From positions 186,001 to 250,000 of the forward strand of contig NZ_LIOL01000005.1 in NCBI RefSeq assembly GCF_001418005.1: a stretch of DNA of 64,000 bases. The letters run 5' to 3'. Within the stretch, counting starts at the first letter, position 1; every line of letters begins with the position of its first letter. Both the position numbers and the translations under genes were made by a program. Source of the DNA: Chelatococcus sambhunathii. GTDB lineage: Bacteria; Pseudomonadota; Alphaproteobacteria; Rhizobiales; Beijerinckiaceae. The notes under the pieces were generated by a model that was given only the letters and a program-made list of their open reading frames with translations, was not told where the DNA came from and ran no database searches. This document shows positions 37,795-47,744 of this stretch, piece after piece.

Positions 37795-38226
37795 ATGATG
37801 GCGAATATCGCGGTCGGCCTGTCGGTCAGCATGATCAACGTCGGCCTGCACGCCCTCGTCTCGGTGGCGCTGGTCCATTGGCTTGACCGGCTCGGTCTCG
37901 GTCACCGGCGCCATCGCCGGCTGACGCTCGCCGTCGTCATGGGTACCACCGGCGGCCTGCTGACGCTGACGCACATGGCCGAGGTGGCGCTGTGGGCCCT
38001 CGTCTATGTCCTCATCGGGGCGGCTCCCGCGAGCGGCAATGATTTCTACTTCGCCTTCGTCAATTATACGACGCTCGGCTACGGCGACCTCCTGCCCGAC
38101 GAGGGATGGCGCCTTCTCGGCCCGATGGCGGCGGCGAACGGCGTGCTCCTCTTCGGCTGGTCGACAGCGCTCATCTTCGGCGCGCTGCAGCGTGCAGCCC
38201 GCCGGCTCGGCCTGGAGAAGGCTTAG
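37795..38226 (+). CDS. small potassium-channel-like membrane protein
   Basis: A 143-residue protein with three to four hydrophobic segments and a pore loop. The selectivity filter reads TTLGYGDLLP (near residues 83-92), as in two-TM K+ channels (Ion_trans_2), preceded by FAFVNY and followed by a segment (LLGPMAAANGVLLFGWSTALIFGAL). No RCK or cyclic-nucleotide domain is present, so gating is unknown. Starts at 37795 or 37798. It is isolated between a REP-like pair and a terminator. Confidence 0.8.
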   Translation: MMANIAVGLSVSMINVGLHALVSVALVHWLDRLGLGHRRHRRLTLAVVMGTTGGLLTLTHMAEVALWALVYVLIGAAPASGNDFYFAFVNYTTLGYGDLLPDEGWRLLGPMAAANGVLLFGWSTALIFGALQRAARRLGLEKA

Positions 38227-38254
38227 GGCGCGGCATAGGTGCCGCGCCCGTTTC
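38226..38254 (+). terminator. terminator of the channel gene
   Basis: Perfect 10-bp stem GGGCGCGGCA / TGCCGCGCCC (38226-38235, 38240-38249) with TAGG loop, then GTTTCTT. It ends the channel transcript and lies just before the stop of the convergent amidohydrolase. Confidence 0.8.
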
Positions 38255-38255
38255 T

Positions 38256-39428
38256 TCAGTTTGCGGGCATTGCCGTCTCGACCAGCGTCGCCCAGTAGCC
38301 GACGCCGACGGGGATGGCCTCGTCATTGAAGTCGTAGGCGGGGTGGTGCAGGCCCGCCGAATCGCCATTGCCCATGAAGATGAAGGCGCCGGGGCGCGCT
38401 TCGAGCATGAAGGAGAAGTCCTCCGCGCCCATGGTCGGCGGCACCTCAAGGTCCACCGCGCCTGCACCCGCGGCCACTTTGGCGGCGATGCCCGCGGCGA
38501 ATTGCGTCTGCGCCGCATGGTTGCGCGTGACCGGATAGCCCCGCTCGTACTCGATCGTCGCCGTGGCGCCGAAGGCCCGCGCGATGGTGGTGACGATCTC
38601 CTTCAGCCGCGTCTCGCACAGGTCGCGCAGCTCCGGCGTCAGCGTGCGCACGGTGCCCATGAGCTCGGCCGTCTGCGGGATGACGTTGAAGGCCTCGCCC
38701 GCTTTGAAGGCGGTGACCGAGACGACCGCCGATTCGAGCGGGTCGGCGTTGCGCGAGACGATCGACTGCAGGGCCGTGACGATATGGGTCGAAACGAGGA
38801 GGGTGTCGATGGTCTCGTTGGGCTTGGCGGCATGGCCGCCCTTGCCCTCGACGCGGATGCGGAAGCGGTCCGCCGCCGCCATCAGCGGGCCGGGTCGCAG
38901 CGCGAAGGAGCCCACGGGAAGTCCCGGCATGTTGTGCATGCCATAGACCTCCTGCACGCCGAAGCGGTCCATCACCCCGTCCTCGATCATGGCCCGCGCG
39001 CCGCCGCCGCCTTCCTCGGCGGGCTGAAAGAGGAGGACCACGGTGCCGTCGAAGTCGCGCGTCTCGGCGAGATAGCGCGCCGCGCCGAGCAGCATGGCGG
39101 TATGGCCGTCGTGGCCGCAGGCATGCATCTTGCCGGACACTTTCGAGCGATAGGGCAGGTTCGTCTCTTCCTCGATCGGCAACGCGTCCATGTCGGCCCT
39201 GAGGCCGATGACCTTGCCCGAGCCGCTCCTGCGCCCGCGGATGACACCGACAACACCGGTTCGGCCGATACCGGTCACGACCTCGTCACAGCCGAAGGAC
39301 GCAAGCTTCTCGGCGACGATGCCGGCGGTGCGGTGCACGTCGTAGAGCAGCTCGGGATTGCTGTGAAAATCGCGGCGCCAGGCGGTGATCTCGTCCTTGA
39401 GCGCGGCGATGCGGTCGGTGTTCGGCAT
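38256..39428 (-). CDS. M20-family amidohydrolase (hippurate hydrolase-like)
   Basis: A 390-residue zinc-dependent peptidase/deacylase of family M20D (hippurate hydrolase, IAA-amino-acid hydrolase, HipO/AbgB type). Motifs: GLRADMDALPIEEETNLPY (metal D), HACGHDGHTAMLLGAARYL, LLFQPAEEGGGGARAMI, and the C-terminal GAEDFSFMLEARPGAFIFMG. It is divergent from, and next to, a peptide ABC transporter operon, so it could hydrolyse imported N-acyl amino acids or peptides. Confidence 0.92.
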   Translation of the reverse strand: MPNTDRIAALKDEITAWRRDFHSNPELLYDVHRTAGIVAEKLASFGCDEVVTGIGRTGVVGVIRGRRSGSGKVIGLRADMDALPIEEETNLPYRSKVSGKMHACGHDGHTAMLLGAARYLAETRDFDGTVVLLFQPAEEGGGGARAMIEDGVMDRFGVQEVYGMHNMPGLPVGSFALRPGPLMAAADRFRIRVEGKGGHAAKPNETIDTLLVSTHIVTALQSIVSRNADPLESAVVSVTAFKAGEAFNVIPQTAELMGTVRTLTPELRDLCETRLKEIVTTIARAFGATATIEYERGYPVTRNHAAQTQFAAGIAAKVAAGAGAVDLEVPPTMGAEDFSFMLEARPGAFIFMGNGDSAGLHHPAYDFNDEAIPVGVGYWATLVETAMPAN

Positions 39429-39711
39429 GGGAAAAACGGCCCCTCGTGGCTGGCTCGCGCCCGGTCGGGCGCGCTTTGCTCAGCAAAACGAAGCCGTCCG
39501 GCAAGGTCAACCGCGCAGCGCGCATGGGCCGGGGCCGCAGGGCCCGGTGCGCGCATGCGCAGTCCGACACGGCACCGAATGGCCACTAGACCGTTGCAGG
39601 TGACACTGTCTATTGTTCGCATCAGAGCCGAATGAAACGGCCGGCGGCGCGTCCGCCACCCAGATCGAGCCTTGACCCGCGCCAAGACGGGTCGTGCCAG
39701 AGAGGACCATC

Positions 39712-41307
39712 ATGCTGAAATTCGTCAGGGGGGCTGCCGTGGCGTCCTTCGCCGGCCTGTTGCTGGCCGGTGCGCCGCTGCAGGCCAAGACGCTGCGCTT
39801 CGCCTTTCAGGGCGACTACAAGTCGCTCGATCCTTATACGCTCAACGAGACCTTCACCCTTGGCATGCATGCCGCGGCCTACGAGGGCCTCACCAAACGC
39901 GATCCCGAGCTCAAGATCATTCCGGGCCTCGCCGAACGCTGGGAGGTCCTGGACGATGGCAAGCGCTGGCGCTTCTACCTGCGCCAGGGCGTGAAATTCC
40001 ACAACGGCAACGCCTTCAATGCCGACGACGTGCTGTTCTCGGCCGACCGCGTGCGTGCCGACGGGTCCGACCTCAAGACCCGCATCCCGCCCGAGGCCAA
40101 GTTCGTCAAGGTGGACGACTACACGGTCGACGTGGAACTGCCGGCCCCCAACCCGATCCTGCACTACGAGTGGGATACCTGGTACATCATGGACAAGGAG
40201 TGGTCGGAGGCGAACAACGCCGGCAAGCCGACCCCCGCTGCCGCGACCACGCCGAGCTATGCGGCGCTCAACGCCAACGGCACCGGTCCCTTCGTGGTCG
40301 AGAGCCACCAGCCCGGGGTCAAGACCGTCTGGAAACCCAACCCGGCCTGGTGGGACAAGCCGCAGCACAATCTGACCGAGGCCATCTTCACGCCGATCGC
40401 CTCCGATGCGACGCGCGTCGCCGCCCTTCTCTCCGGCGAGGTGGACTGGATCGACCCCGTGCCGCTGCAGGACGTGGACCGTGTCAATGCGAGCGCCAAC
40501 GCCTCGGTCATGCAGGGGCCGGAACTGCGCACCATCTTCCTCGGCTTCGACCAGTATCGCGACGAACTCCTCTATTCCAACGTGAAGGGCAAGAACCCCT
40601 TCAAGGACAAGCGCGTGCGCGAGGCCGTGTACAAGGCCATCGACATCGAGGTCATCAAGGACAAGGTCATGCGCGGCGCCGCGACGCCGAGCGCGCTGAT
40701 GATCTCGCCGCTGCTGTTCGACCTGTCGGAGGACTTCAAGCGACCTGCAGCCGATCCCGAAGGGGCCAAGAAGCTTCTTGCGGAGGCCGGCTACGGCGAG
40801 GGCTTCGAGGTCGGTATGGACTGCCCGAACGACCGCTACGTCAACGACGAGCGGATCTGCCAGGCGGTGGTCGGCATGCTGGCACGCGTCGGCATCAAGG
40901 TGAACCTCAACGCCCAGCCCAAGGCCAAGTACTTCGCCAAGGTGCTCGCCGCCGGCGGCTACGACACCTCGTTCTACCTGCTGGGGTGGACGCCGGGCTC
41001 CTTCGATTCCTACAACGTCCTCGCCAACATGTACCGCTGCCGCGACGAGAAGGGCAACGGCGGCAACAACAACCTCGGCAACTACTGCAACCCGAAGATG
41101 GAGGAATTGATCAAGCAGGTCCTCGGCGAGACGGATACCAAGAAGCGCAACGAGCTCATCAAAGCGGCCTATACCCTCGGCCAGGAAGAGGACTGGGGCT
41201 ATGTGCCGCTGCATCAGCAGGCGCTGGCCTGGGGTGTCGCCAAAAACACCAAGGTGGTGCAGCGCGCCGACAACCAGTTCCTGTTCTACTGGGTGACCAA
41301 GGAGTAA
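39712..41307 (+). CDS. peptide ABC transporter substrate-binding protein (family 5)
   Basis: A 531-residue periplasmic protein of the DppA/OppA family, with a signal peptide (VRGAAVASFAGLLLAGAPLQA, mature start KTLRFAFQGDYKSLDPY). Family features are the dipeptide-binding fold signature ERWEVLDDGKRWRFYLRQGV and KFHNGNAFNADDVLFSADRV. AGAGGA lies five bases before ATG 39712. It is first of five genes; a strong hairpin (41316-41341) between it and the permease gene probably keeps its mRNA level high. Confidence 0.92.
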   Translation: MLKFVRGAAVASFAGLLLAGAPLQAKTLRFAFQGDYKSLDPYTLNETFTLGMHAAAYEGLTKRDPELKIIPGLAERWEVLDDGKRWRFYLRQGVKFHNGNAFNADDVLFSADRVRADGSDLKTRIPPEAKFVKVDDYTVDVELPAPNPILHYEWDTWYIMDKEWSEANNAGKPTPAAATTPSYAALNANGTGPFVVESHQPGVKTVWKPNPAWWDKPQHNLTEAIFTPIASDATRVAALLSGEVDWIDPVPLQDVDRVNASANASVMQGPELRTIFLGFDQYRDELLYSNVKGKNPFKDKRVREAVYKAIDIEVIKDKVMRGAATPSALMISPLLFDLSEDFKRPAADPEGAKKLLAEAGYGEGFEVGMDCPNDRYVNDERICQAVVGMLARVGIKVNLNAQPKAKYFAKVLAAGGYDTSFYLLGWTPGSFDSYNVLANMYRCRDEKGNGGNNNLGNYCNPKMEELIKQVLGETDTKKRNELIKAAYTLGQEEDWGYVPLHQQALAWGVAKNTKVVQRADNQFLFYWVTKE

Positions 41308-41315
41308 GGGGGCGA

Positions 41316-41341
41316 AAGGCTGCACGCCGGCGTGCAGCCTT
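41316..41341 (+). other. intra-operon hairpin after the SBP gene
   Basis: Perfect 26-base palindrome AAGGCTGCACGCC / GGCGTGCAGCCTT, eight bases after the SBP stop and 160 bases before the first permease. Without a T-run it acts more like a 3' stability/attenuation element than a terminator, the usual reason SBPs are made in excess of permeases. Confidence 0.65.
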
Positions 41342-41500
41342 GTCGAAGGCGAACCGCCCCCGCGCTCTCGCGTAAGTACCGTGCCCGTTGATGCCGGGCA
41401 CGGGAAGGGCGGCGGTTTATCTGGCCGGCGGGAGCCGGCGCCGGAGCGGTGCCCCGCACCTCGGTTGCGGGCCGCCGTCGCCCAACACGAAGAGCAGTCC

Positions 41501-42481
41501 ATGCTTGCCTTCATCATCCGCCGCCTCGTCCAGTCCATCGGCGTGCTGCTGGCGGTGGCCTTCATCGCCTTCGCGATGTTCCGCTTCGTCGGCGATCCGG
41601 TGAACCAGATCGTCAGCATCGAAGCCTCGGCCGAGGAGCGGGCGCAGATCCGCGAGAGCCTCGGCCTCAACGACCCTTTCGTCGTGCAGTTCGCCCGCTA
41701 TGTCGGCCGGGCGGCGACGCTCGACTTCGGCATCTCCTACCAGTTCCGCCAGCCGGTCACGAAGCTGCTCGGCGAGCGCATGCCGGCAACCCTGGAACTC
41801 GCGCTCGTCTCCGCCGTCTTCGCCCTCGTCGTCGGCATCCCGATGGGCGTCTACACGGCGCTCCGGCGCGACAGCTGGCTCGCCAAGCTCTTTCAGGCGG
41901 TTTCACTCGTCGGCGTCAGTCTTCCGACCTTCCTCATCGGCATCCTGCTCATCTATGTCTTCGCCGTCACCCTCGGCTGGCTGCCCTCCTTCGGGCGGGG
42001 CGAGGTGGTGCGGCTTGGCGACTGGTGGACGACGGGCTTCCTCACCACCTCCGGCCTCAGGGCGCTCATCCTGCCGTCGATCACGCTCGGCCTCTTCCAG
42101 ATGACGCTGATCATGCGCCTGGTGCGTGCCGAGATGCTCGAGGTGCTGCGCACGGATTACATCAAGTTCGCCCGCGCCCGTGGGCTGACGCGCCGGGCCA
42201 TAAACTTCGGCCATGCGCTCAAGAACACGCTGGTGCCGGTCATCACCATCACGGGCCTGCAGCTCGGCTCCATCATTGCCTTCGCCATCATCACCGAGAC
42301 GGTGTTCCAGTGGCCGGGCATGGGCGTGCTCTTCCTGCAGGCGGTGCAGAACGTCGATATTCCCATCATGGCCGCCTACCTGCTGCTGATCGCCTTCCTC
42401 TTCGTCGTCATCAACCTCGCCGTTGATCTTCTCTACGCGGTCGTCGACCCGCGCCTGAAGGTCACGGTGCGCGCCGCATGA
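41501..42481 (+). CDS. peptide ABC transporter permease (DppB-like)
   Basis: A 326-residue six-span inner-membrane protein. It starts MLAFIIRRLVQSIGVLLAVA and carries the BPD-permease coupling signature YIKFARARGLTRRAINFGHA. ATG 41501 is preferred over a longer in-frame start at 41381. Its stop overlaps the start of the second permease (ATGA), so the two are made together. Confidence 0.93.
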   Translation: MLAFIIRRLVQSIGVLLAVAFIAFAMFRFVGDPVNQIVSIEASAEERAQIRESLGLNDPFVVQFARYVGRAATLDFGISYQFRQPVTKLLGERMPATLELALVSAVFALVVGIPMGVYTALRRDSWLAKLFQAVSLVGVSLPTFLIGILLIYVFAVTLGWLPSFGRGEVVRLGDWWTTGFLTTSGLRALILPSITLGLFQMTLIMRLVRAEMLEVLRTDYIKFARARGLTRRAINFGHALKNTLVPVITITGLQLGSIIAFAIITETVFQWPGMGVLFLQAVQNVDIPIMAAYLLLIAFLFVVINLAVDLLYAVVDPRLKVTVRAA

Positions 42482-43461
42482 GGAACGAGATGCCCTCTGT
42501 CACGCAGGAAGAAGCCAAGTCGCCCCCGCCGGCGGCGGCGCGCCGGTCCCCCGGCTGGTTCGCGCGGGTGATGGACCATGACCTCACGGCGAGCTTCCTC
42601 GCCTCGCGTGTCACGGTGCTCGCCGCCCTCGTCACGCTCGCGCTCGCGGTTCTCGCGCTCTTCGCGCCGCTGATCGCACCCTACAATCCGTTCGACCCGG
42701 CGCAGGTTTTCCTCATCGATTCGCTCAACCCGCCGCGTTGGCTGCCGGCGGGCGACGCCCGCTTCCTGCTCGGTACGGACGACCAGGGGCGGGACCTCTT
42801 CTCGGCCATCCTTTACGGCCTGCGCGTGTCGCTCATCATCGGCGTGCTCGGCGTTCTGATGGCGGCCGCCATCGGCATCACGCTCGGTCTCGTCGCCGGC
42901 TATGTCGGCGGACGGGTCGATGCAGTGATCATGCGCATCGCCGACGTGCAGCTTACCTTCCCGGCCATCCTCATCGCACTCCTGGTCGACGGCGTGGTGC
43001 ATGCGCTGCTCAAGGGAGCGAGTCGGGAGGACACGGCCTTCGGCGTGCTCGTCTTCTCCATCGGCCTGTCATTCTGGGTGCAGTACGCGCGCACCATCCG
43101 CGGTTCGACGCTGGTGGAGAAGAACAAGGACTACATCCAGGCGGCACGGCTCGTCGGCCTTTCGCCCATCGTCATCATGGCGCGGCACGTGCTGCCCAAT
43201 GTCATCGGGCCGGTGCTCGTCATTCTTACGATCAACCTCGGCCTCGCCGTCATTACCGAGGCGACCCTGTCCTTCCTCGGCGTCGGCCTGCCGCCGACGC
43301 AGCCCTCGCTCGGTACCCTCATCCGCATCGGCAACGACTATCTCTTCTCCGGCGAGTGGTGGATCGTCGCCTTCCCCGGTCTCACGCTTGCGGCCCTCGT
43401 CCTCGCCGTCAATCTCCTCGGCGACTGGCTGCGCGATGCCCTGAACCCGAAGCTCCGATGA
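42478..43461 (+). CDS. peptide ABC transporter permease (DppC-like)
   Basis: A 327-residue six-span partner of the DppB-like permease, with the usual N-terminal loop PPRWLPAGDARFLLGTDDQGRDLFS and coupling signature YIQAARLVGLSPIVIMARHV. A 40-residue cytoplasmic N-terminus (EEAKSPPPAAARRSP) precedes the first span. The stop overlaps the ATG of the ATPase gene (ATGA). Confidence 0.93.
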   Translation: MRNEMPSVTQEEAKSPPPAAARRSPGWFARVMDHDLTASFLASRVTVLAALVTLALAVLALFAPLIAPYNPFDPAQVFLIDSLNPPRWLPAGDARFLLGTDDQGRDLFSAILYGLRVSLIIGVLGVLMAAAIGITLGLVAGYVGGRVDAVIMRIADVQLTFPAILIALLVDGVVHALLKGASREDTAFGVLVFSIGLSFWVQYARTIRGSTLVEKNKDYIQAARLVGLSPIVIMARHVLPNVIGPVLVILTINLGLAVITEATLSFLGVGLPPTQPSLGTLIRIGNDYLFSGEWWIVAFPGLTLAALVLAVNLLGDWLRDALNPKLR

Positions 43462-44444
43462 CAGAACCTGTCCTCTCCGTCCGTGACCTCAAGGTCCAAT
43501 TCGTCACCCGCCGCGGCGTGCTGAAAGCTATCGACGGCGTCTCCTTCGATATCGCGCCGGGCGAGGTTCTCGGCGTCGTCGGCGAGTCGGGTGCCGGCAA
43601 GTCGGTGACGGGCTCGGCCGTCATCGGCCTCATCGAGCCGCCCGGCCGGATCGCCGGGGGCGAGATCCGCCTGAAGGGCGAGCGCATCGACAACCTCGCG
43701 CCCGAGGCGATGCGCCGCGTGCGCGGCAAGCGCATCGGCATGATCTTCCAGGATCCGCTGACGAGCCTCAATCCGCTCTACACCGTCGGCGAGCAGCTGG
43801 TGGAGACCATCAGGACGCATCTGCCCCTGTCGGCCGGACAGGCGCGCCGGCGCGCCATCGATCTCCTGGCCGAGGTCGGCATCCCGGCGCCCGACCGGCG
43901 CATCGACGGCTATCCGCACGAGTTCTCCGGCGGCATGCGCCAGCGTGTCGTCATCGCGCTCGCGCTCTCGGCCGAGCCCGAACTCGTCATCGCCGACGAG
44001 CCGACCACGGCGCTCGACGTCTCTGTCCAGGCGCAAATCATCACGCTCATCAAGCGCCTGTGCGCGGAGCGCGGGACCGCTGTCATGCTCGTCACCCACG
44101 ACATGGGCGTCATCGCCGAGACGGCCGACCGGGTGGCGGTGATGTATTCGGGCCGTATCGTCGAGATCGGCCCGGTGCGCGACGTGGTCAAGCATCCGCT
44201 GCACCCCTATGCGGTGGGGTTGATGGGCGCCATCCCTTCGCTCGAGACCCATGCCGACCGGCTGGTGCAGATCCGGGGCAGCATGCCGCGCCTCTCCGCC
44301 ATTCCGCCAGGCTGCGCCTTCCATCCGCGCTGCGAGCGCGCCTTCGCCCGCTGCGCGGTGGACCGGCCCGAGCCGCTCGACCGTGACCGGCGCAAGGTCG
44401 CCTGCCACCTCTATGACGAGGCGCATGCGGAGATTGCGTCATGA
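43458..44444 (+). CDS. peptide ABC transporter ATPase (DppD-like)
   Basis: A 328-residue ATPase. Walker A is GESGAGKS (near 39-46), Q-loop [13 protein letters not shown], signature FSGGMRQR, Walker [14 protein letters not shown], and the oligopeptide-transporter C-terminal extension with HPRCERAF (a Cys cluster). It begins at ATG 43458, overlapping the DppC stop; the frame is open further upstream but is not coding. Ends overlapping the next ATPase. Confidence 0.94.
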   Translation: MTEPVLSVRDLKVQFVTRRGVLKAIDGVSFDIAPGEVLGVVGESGAGKSVTGSAVIGLIEPPGRIAGGEIRLKGERIDNLAPEAMRRVRGKRIGMIFQDPLTSLNPLYTVGEQLVETIRTHLPLSAGQARRRAIDLLAEVGIPAPDRRIDGYPHEFSGGMRQRVVIALALSAEPELVIADEPTTALDVSVQAQIITLIKRLCAERGTAVMLVTHDMGVIAETADRVAVMYSGRIVEIGPVRDVVKHPLHPYAVGLMGAIPSLETHADRLVQIRGSMPRLSAIPPGCAFHPRCERAFARCAVDRPEPLDRDRRKVACHLYDEAHAEIAS

Positions 44445-45436
44445 CCGAGACCCCCTTCGTCGCGGTGCGCAATTTGAGGCGCGTCTTCGACGTCTCCATG
44501 CCCTGGCTCAACCGCATGCTGGAGGGCGGGCAGAAGCAATATCTGACGGCGGTGGACGACGTCAGCTTCACCATCCGGCGCGGCGAGACCTTCGCTCTCG
44601 TCGGGGAATCGGGCTCCGGCAAGTCCACGGTGGCGCGCATGGTCGTCGGCCTGATGCCGCCCTCGGCTGGCGAGGTCGTCATCGACGGCGTGCCGATCAA
44701 CGATCCGCGCCGCGCGGCGGACGTGCGGGCGCTGCGCCGGCGCATCCAGATGATCTTCCAGGATCCTTACGCCAGCCTCAATCCGCGCTGGCGCGTGGAG
44801 CGCATCATCGCCGAGCCGATCCGGGCCTTTTCCCTGAGCGCCAGCGCCCGCGAGGTGCACGAGCGGGTGGGCGAGCTGCTGACGCTCGTCGGCCTCCATC
44901 CGGCGGACGGGGCCAAGTTTCCGCACGAGTTCTCCGGCGGCCAGCGGCAGCGCATCGCCATCGCCCGGGCGCTTGCCTCCAAGGCCGAGTTCATCGTCTG
45001 CGACGAACCGACCTCGGCCCTCGACGTGTCGGTGCAGGCGCAGATCCTCAACCTGATGCGCGACCTGCAGGACCGCTTCGGCCTGACGTATCTCTTCATC
45101 AGCCACAATCTCGCGGTGGTCCGCCACATGGCGAGCCGCATCGGCGTCATGTATCTCGGCCGCATCGTCGAGATCGGCGGCGGGCGCGACCTCTTCGTCC
45201 GACCGCAGCACCCCTACACGCGCATGCTGCTCAACGCCGTGCCCGACATCGCCATGACGGGCCGGCTGCGCGAGGCGGTGCAGGGCGAAATCCCGAACCC
45301 CATCAACCCGCCGTCGGGCTGCACTTTCCACCCGCGCTGCCCCTTCGTCTTCGACCGTTGCCGGCGCGAGGTGCCGCCGCTCGAGGCGGGCGTCGCCTGC
45401 CATGCGGTCTCCGAGGGGCGCATCGCTGCGGCCTGA
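44441..45436 (+). CDS. peptide ABC transporter ATPase (DppF-like)
   Basis: A 331-residue ATPase completing the five-gene transporter. Walker [10 protein letters not shown]-loop [14 protein letters not shown], signature [15 protein letters not shown], Walker [15 protein letters not shown] and C-terminal [12 protein letters not shown]. It overlaps the DppD gene by four bases. The next gene is convergent and 15 bases away. Confidence 0.94.
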   Translation: MTETPFVAVRNLRRVFDVSMPWLNRMLEGGQKQYLTAVDDVSFTIRRGETFALVGESGSGKSTVARMVVGLMPPSAGEVVIDGVPINDPRRAADVRALRRRIQMIFQDPYASLNPRWRVERIIAEPIRAFSLSASAREVHERVGELLTLVGLHPADGAKFPHEFSGGQRQRIAIARALASKAEFIVCDEPTSALDVSVQAQILNLMRDLQDRFGLTYLFISHNLAVVRHMASRIGVMYLGRIVEIGGGRDLFVRPQHPYTRMLLNAVPDIAMTGRLREAVQGEIPNPINPPSGCTFHPRCPFVFDRCRREVPPLEAGVACHAVSEGRIAAA

Positions 45437-45451
45437 CAGGGCCGCAGCCGT

Positions 45452-46669
45452 TCAGGGCTTGCCGAGACGGCCGAACAGCCGCGCCTTGGGCCGCGTCGTA
45501 CGGAACTGGCCGCGCTCGATGGCGAGGAAGGCGATGACGGCGATTCCGATCAGCGTCAGCCACCAGGCCTGCGATGTTGCCATGCCTGACGTGGCGACGA
45601 CGAAGGCGACCGTGAAGGTGGCGATGGCCGCCGGAACGAGCGAGGCCGTCATGCCGCCGGCAGCGCGGATGGCGAAGTAGAGCAGCACCGCCAGCGTCGT
45701 CGCCCCCACGATGCCGAGGTCATACCAGATCTCGAACGGCAGTGAGAGCGGCGCCTCGCGTGGCACGACGCCGACGAGACGGCCGCGCAGGCTGGCGTCG
45801 AGCCCGTGGCCGGTGATGAGACGCAGGGGATCGCTGCGCACGATGTCGGCCCACACGCGGATCGATTGCACCGCCGGGCTCGCCGTGCCCATCAGCGCCT
45901 TGGCGAGGGGGCGCAGCAGAAAGGGCAGGAGCGGGGCAGCGAGGATGACGGCCGCGATCGCGACGCGCAGCACGTCCCGGCCGACGAATGGCCGCCACGA
46001 TGTCAGCAAGAACATCGTCGCGCCGGCGGCGAGCGCAAGGAGTGGGATCAAACTGCCGCCGATGACGACGGCGAGCCCGGCGACCGCGCCGAGCGCCAGC
46101 GCGACGAGCCCGTGCCCGCGCGAGACGAGCCAGCCGATCGCCGGCCACAGCAGGATTGCAAGCGTGATGAGACCGCGCTCGAGGCTGCCGGGATCGATCG
46201 TGTCGCGGCCGAGAAGGCCGAGAGCGACCAGGATGGCGAAGATGGACGCGGCGGCCGCGCCGATGCCGGTGAGATAGAGGTTGGAGGCGCGCATGCGCTC
46301 TGGCAGGGCGGCGATGCCGGCAAAGGCCATGGCGGCGGCGCCGAGAGCGTTGAGCAACTTGTCGAAGGCAGTGTTCGCCTGCGGCGCCCAAGCGATCGAG
46401 AGCGCGGCCCAGCCGATGAGCAGCAGCGCAGCAAGACCCGCCGGGGATACGAAGGCGCGCCGGAGGCTGCGGTTGAAGCCACCGTTTGCGCCGTCCATCA
46501 GCGCCGCGAGGACCATGAGGATGATCCCGATCGGCACCAGGACAACGGCCGCGCGGCGCGCCACGAGTGCCGTGATCGGCACCGCGACGAGGAGAGTCGC
46601 AAAGCCGATGCGGCGCAGCAGGATGGCGGCGTCGAGCGCCGGATCGAGAGCGGGTGTGGGCGAACGCAT
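45452..46669 (-). CDS. O-antigen-ligase-like integral membrane protein
   Basis: A 405-residue, highly hydrophobic protein with about ten to twelve membrane segments and a larger loop near residues 270-325 (IRVWADIVRSDPLRLITGHG, then LVGVVPREAPLSLPFEIWYDLG). The spacing and the RVWADIV/GHGLD features resemble WaaL/O-antigen ligase-type polymerases that join sugars at the periplasmic face. No LPS or capsule genes are near, so the assignment is tentative. It is separated from the dpp-like operon by a convergent junction of 15 bases. Confidence 0.6.
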   Translation of the reverse strand: MRSPTPALDPALDAAILLRRIGFATLLVAVPITALVARRAAVVLVPIGIILMVLAALMDGANGGFNRSLRRAFVSPAGLAALLLIGWAALSIAWAPQANTAFDKLLNALGAAAMAFAGIAALPERMRASNLYLTGIGAAAASIFAILVALGLLGRDTIDPGSLERGLITLAILLWPAIGWLVSRGHGLVALALGAVAGLAVVIGGSLIPLLALAAGATMFLLTSWRPFVGRDVLRVAIAAVILAAPLLPFLLRPLAKALMGTASPAVQSIRVWADIVRSDPLRLITGHGLDASLRGRLVGVVPREAPLSLPFEIWYDLGIVGATTLAVLLYFAIRAAGGMTASLVPAAIATFTVAFVVATSGMATSQAWWLTLIGIAVIAFLAIERGQFRTTRPKARLFGRLGKP

Positions 46670-46693
46670 GGCCTACGCTTCAACCAACCGGCT

Positions 46694-46735
46694 GGCGGCA
46701 CCGTGCCGCCCGCATTCCGGGCACGCTAGCGTGCC
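46694..46735. other. two hairpins between the ligase-like gene and mmsB
   Basis: GGCGGCA/TGCCGCC (46694-46710) and the 16-base palindrome GGCACGCTAGCGTGCC (46720-46735) lie in the 135-base gap behind mmsB. They may end the - strand mmsB transcript, although neither has a T-run. Confidence 0.45.
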
Positions 46736-46804
46736 TGCCGCCGTGATGCTGTAGGGCGAATGCAACACTCGCCGCCGCGATGCGGCCGTATGGCCCAACT
46801 GGCC

Positions 46805-47707
46805 TTATGCTTTCGTCGATTCGACGCCGGCGAGTCCGCGCAGGAAGTGGATGATGCCGGAAAAGTCCTCGCCGCCGTGGCCGGCGCCGGTATAGAGAGC
46901 GTAGAGCTGGGCCGCGGCGGCGCCGAGCGGCGTTGCCGCGCCGCTCGCCAGCGCCGCATCCTGCGACAGCCGCAGGTCCTTCAGCATGAGGTCGGCCGCG
47001 AAGCCCGGCCTGTAGCCGTTGTTGGCCGGCGATGCCGGGACCGGGCCCGGCACCGGGCAATAGGTCGTGAGGGACCAGCACTGGCCGGAGGAGGTGGAGG
47101 CAACGTCGAACAGCGCCTGGTGTGACAGGCCGAGCTTCTCGGCGAGGGCAAAGGCCTCGCACACCCCGATCATCGAGATGCCGAGGATCATGTTGTTGCA
47201 GATCTTGGCCGCCTGGCCGTTGCCGGCCGGGCCGCAATGCACGATGCGCTTGCCCATGGCCTCGAGGATCGGCCTGGCCCGCGCGAAGGCGCCATCCGTG
47301 CCGCCGGCCATGAAGGTCAGCGTTGCGGCCTTCGCCCCGCCGACGCCGCCGGACACCGGAGCATCGATCGCGTCCATTCCCGCCTCGTGTGCCATGGCAT
47401 GGACGCGGCGCGCGCTCTCGACGTCGATGGTCGAGGAATCGATGAAGAGCGTGCTGGCTTTCGCCGCCGGCAGGATCTCCTTCCACACGGCGATGACGTG
47501 CTTGCCCGCCGGCAGCATGGTGACGACCGCTTCGCTCGCCGCGACGGCCTCCGCCGCGCTCGCCGTGATGGTGACGCCGTCCGCCGCCGCAGCCTCGCGC
47601 AAAGATGCGACGAGGTCATAGCCGAGGACCTTGTGGCCGGCCCTGGCGAGATTGGCGGCCATGGGGCCGCCCATGTGGCCGAGGCCGATGAAGGCGATGG
47701 TGGTCAT
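46805..47707 (-). CDS. mmsB: 3-hydroxyisobutyrate dehydrogenase
   Basis: NAD+-dependent step of valine degradation that makes methylmalonate semialdehyde. The 300-residue protein starts MTTIAFIGLGHMGGPMAANL (nucleotide-binding GLGHMG), has DAPVSGGVGGA and GPAGNGQAAKICNNM (catalytic-lysine motif), and ends with the family's C-terminal helix domain. GGGAGGAA lies before the ATG. A longer frame upstream overlaps the acyl-CoA dehydrogenase and is not used. Last gene of the mms operon. Confidence 0.95.
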   Translation of the reverse strand: MTTIAFIGLGHMGGPMAANLARAGHKVLGYDLVASLREAAAADGVTITASAAEAVAASEAVVTMLPAGKHVIAVWKEILPAAKASTLFIDSSTIDVESARRVHAMAHEAGMDAIDAPVSGGVGGAKAATLTFMAGGTDGAFARARPILEAMGKRIVHCGPAGNGQAAKICNNMILGISMIGVCEAFALAEKLGLSHQALFDVASTSSGQCWSLTTYCPVPGPVPASPANNGYRPGFAADLMLKDLRLSQDAALASGAATPLGAAAAQLYALYTGAGHGGEDFSGIIHFLRGLAGVESTKA

Positions 47708-47744
47708 GGGTTCCTCCCTGCCCGCGCTCTCGGCGGGTCTGTTC

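Noticed and set aside
39622-41670. 682-residue open frame on the - strand opposite the SBP gene
   Set aside because: No domain signature and no plausible start site; the + strand gene has a signal peptide and family motifs.
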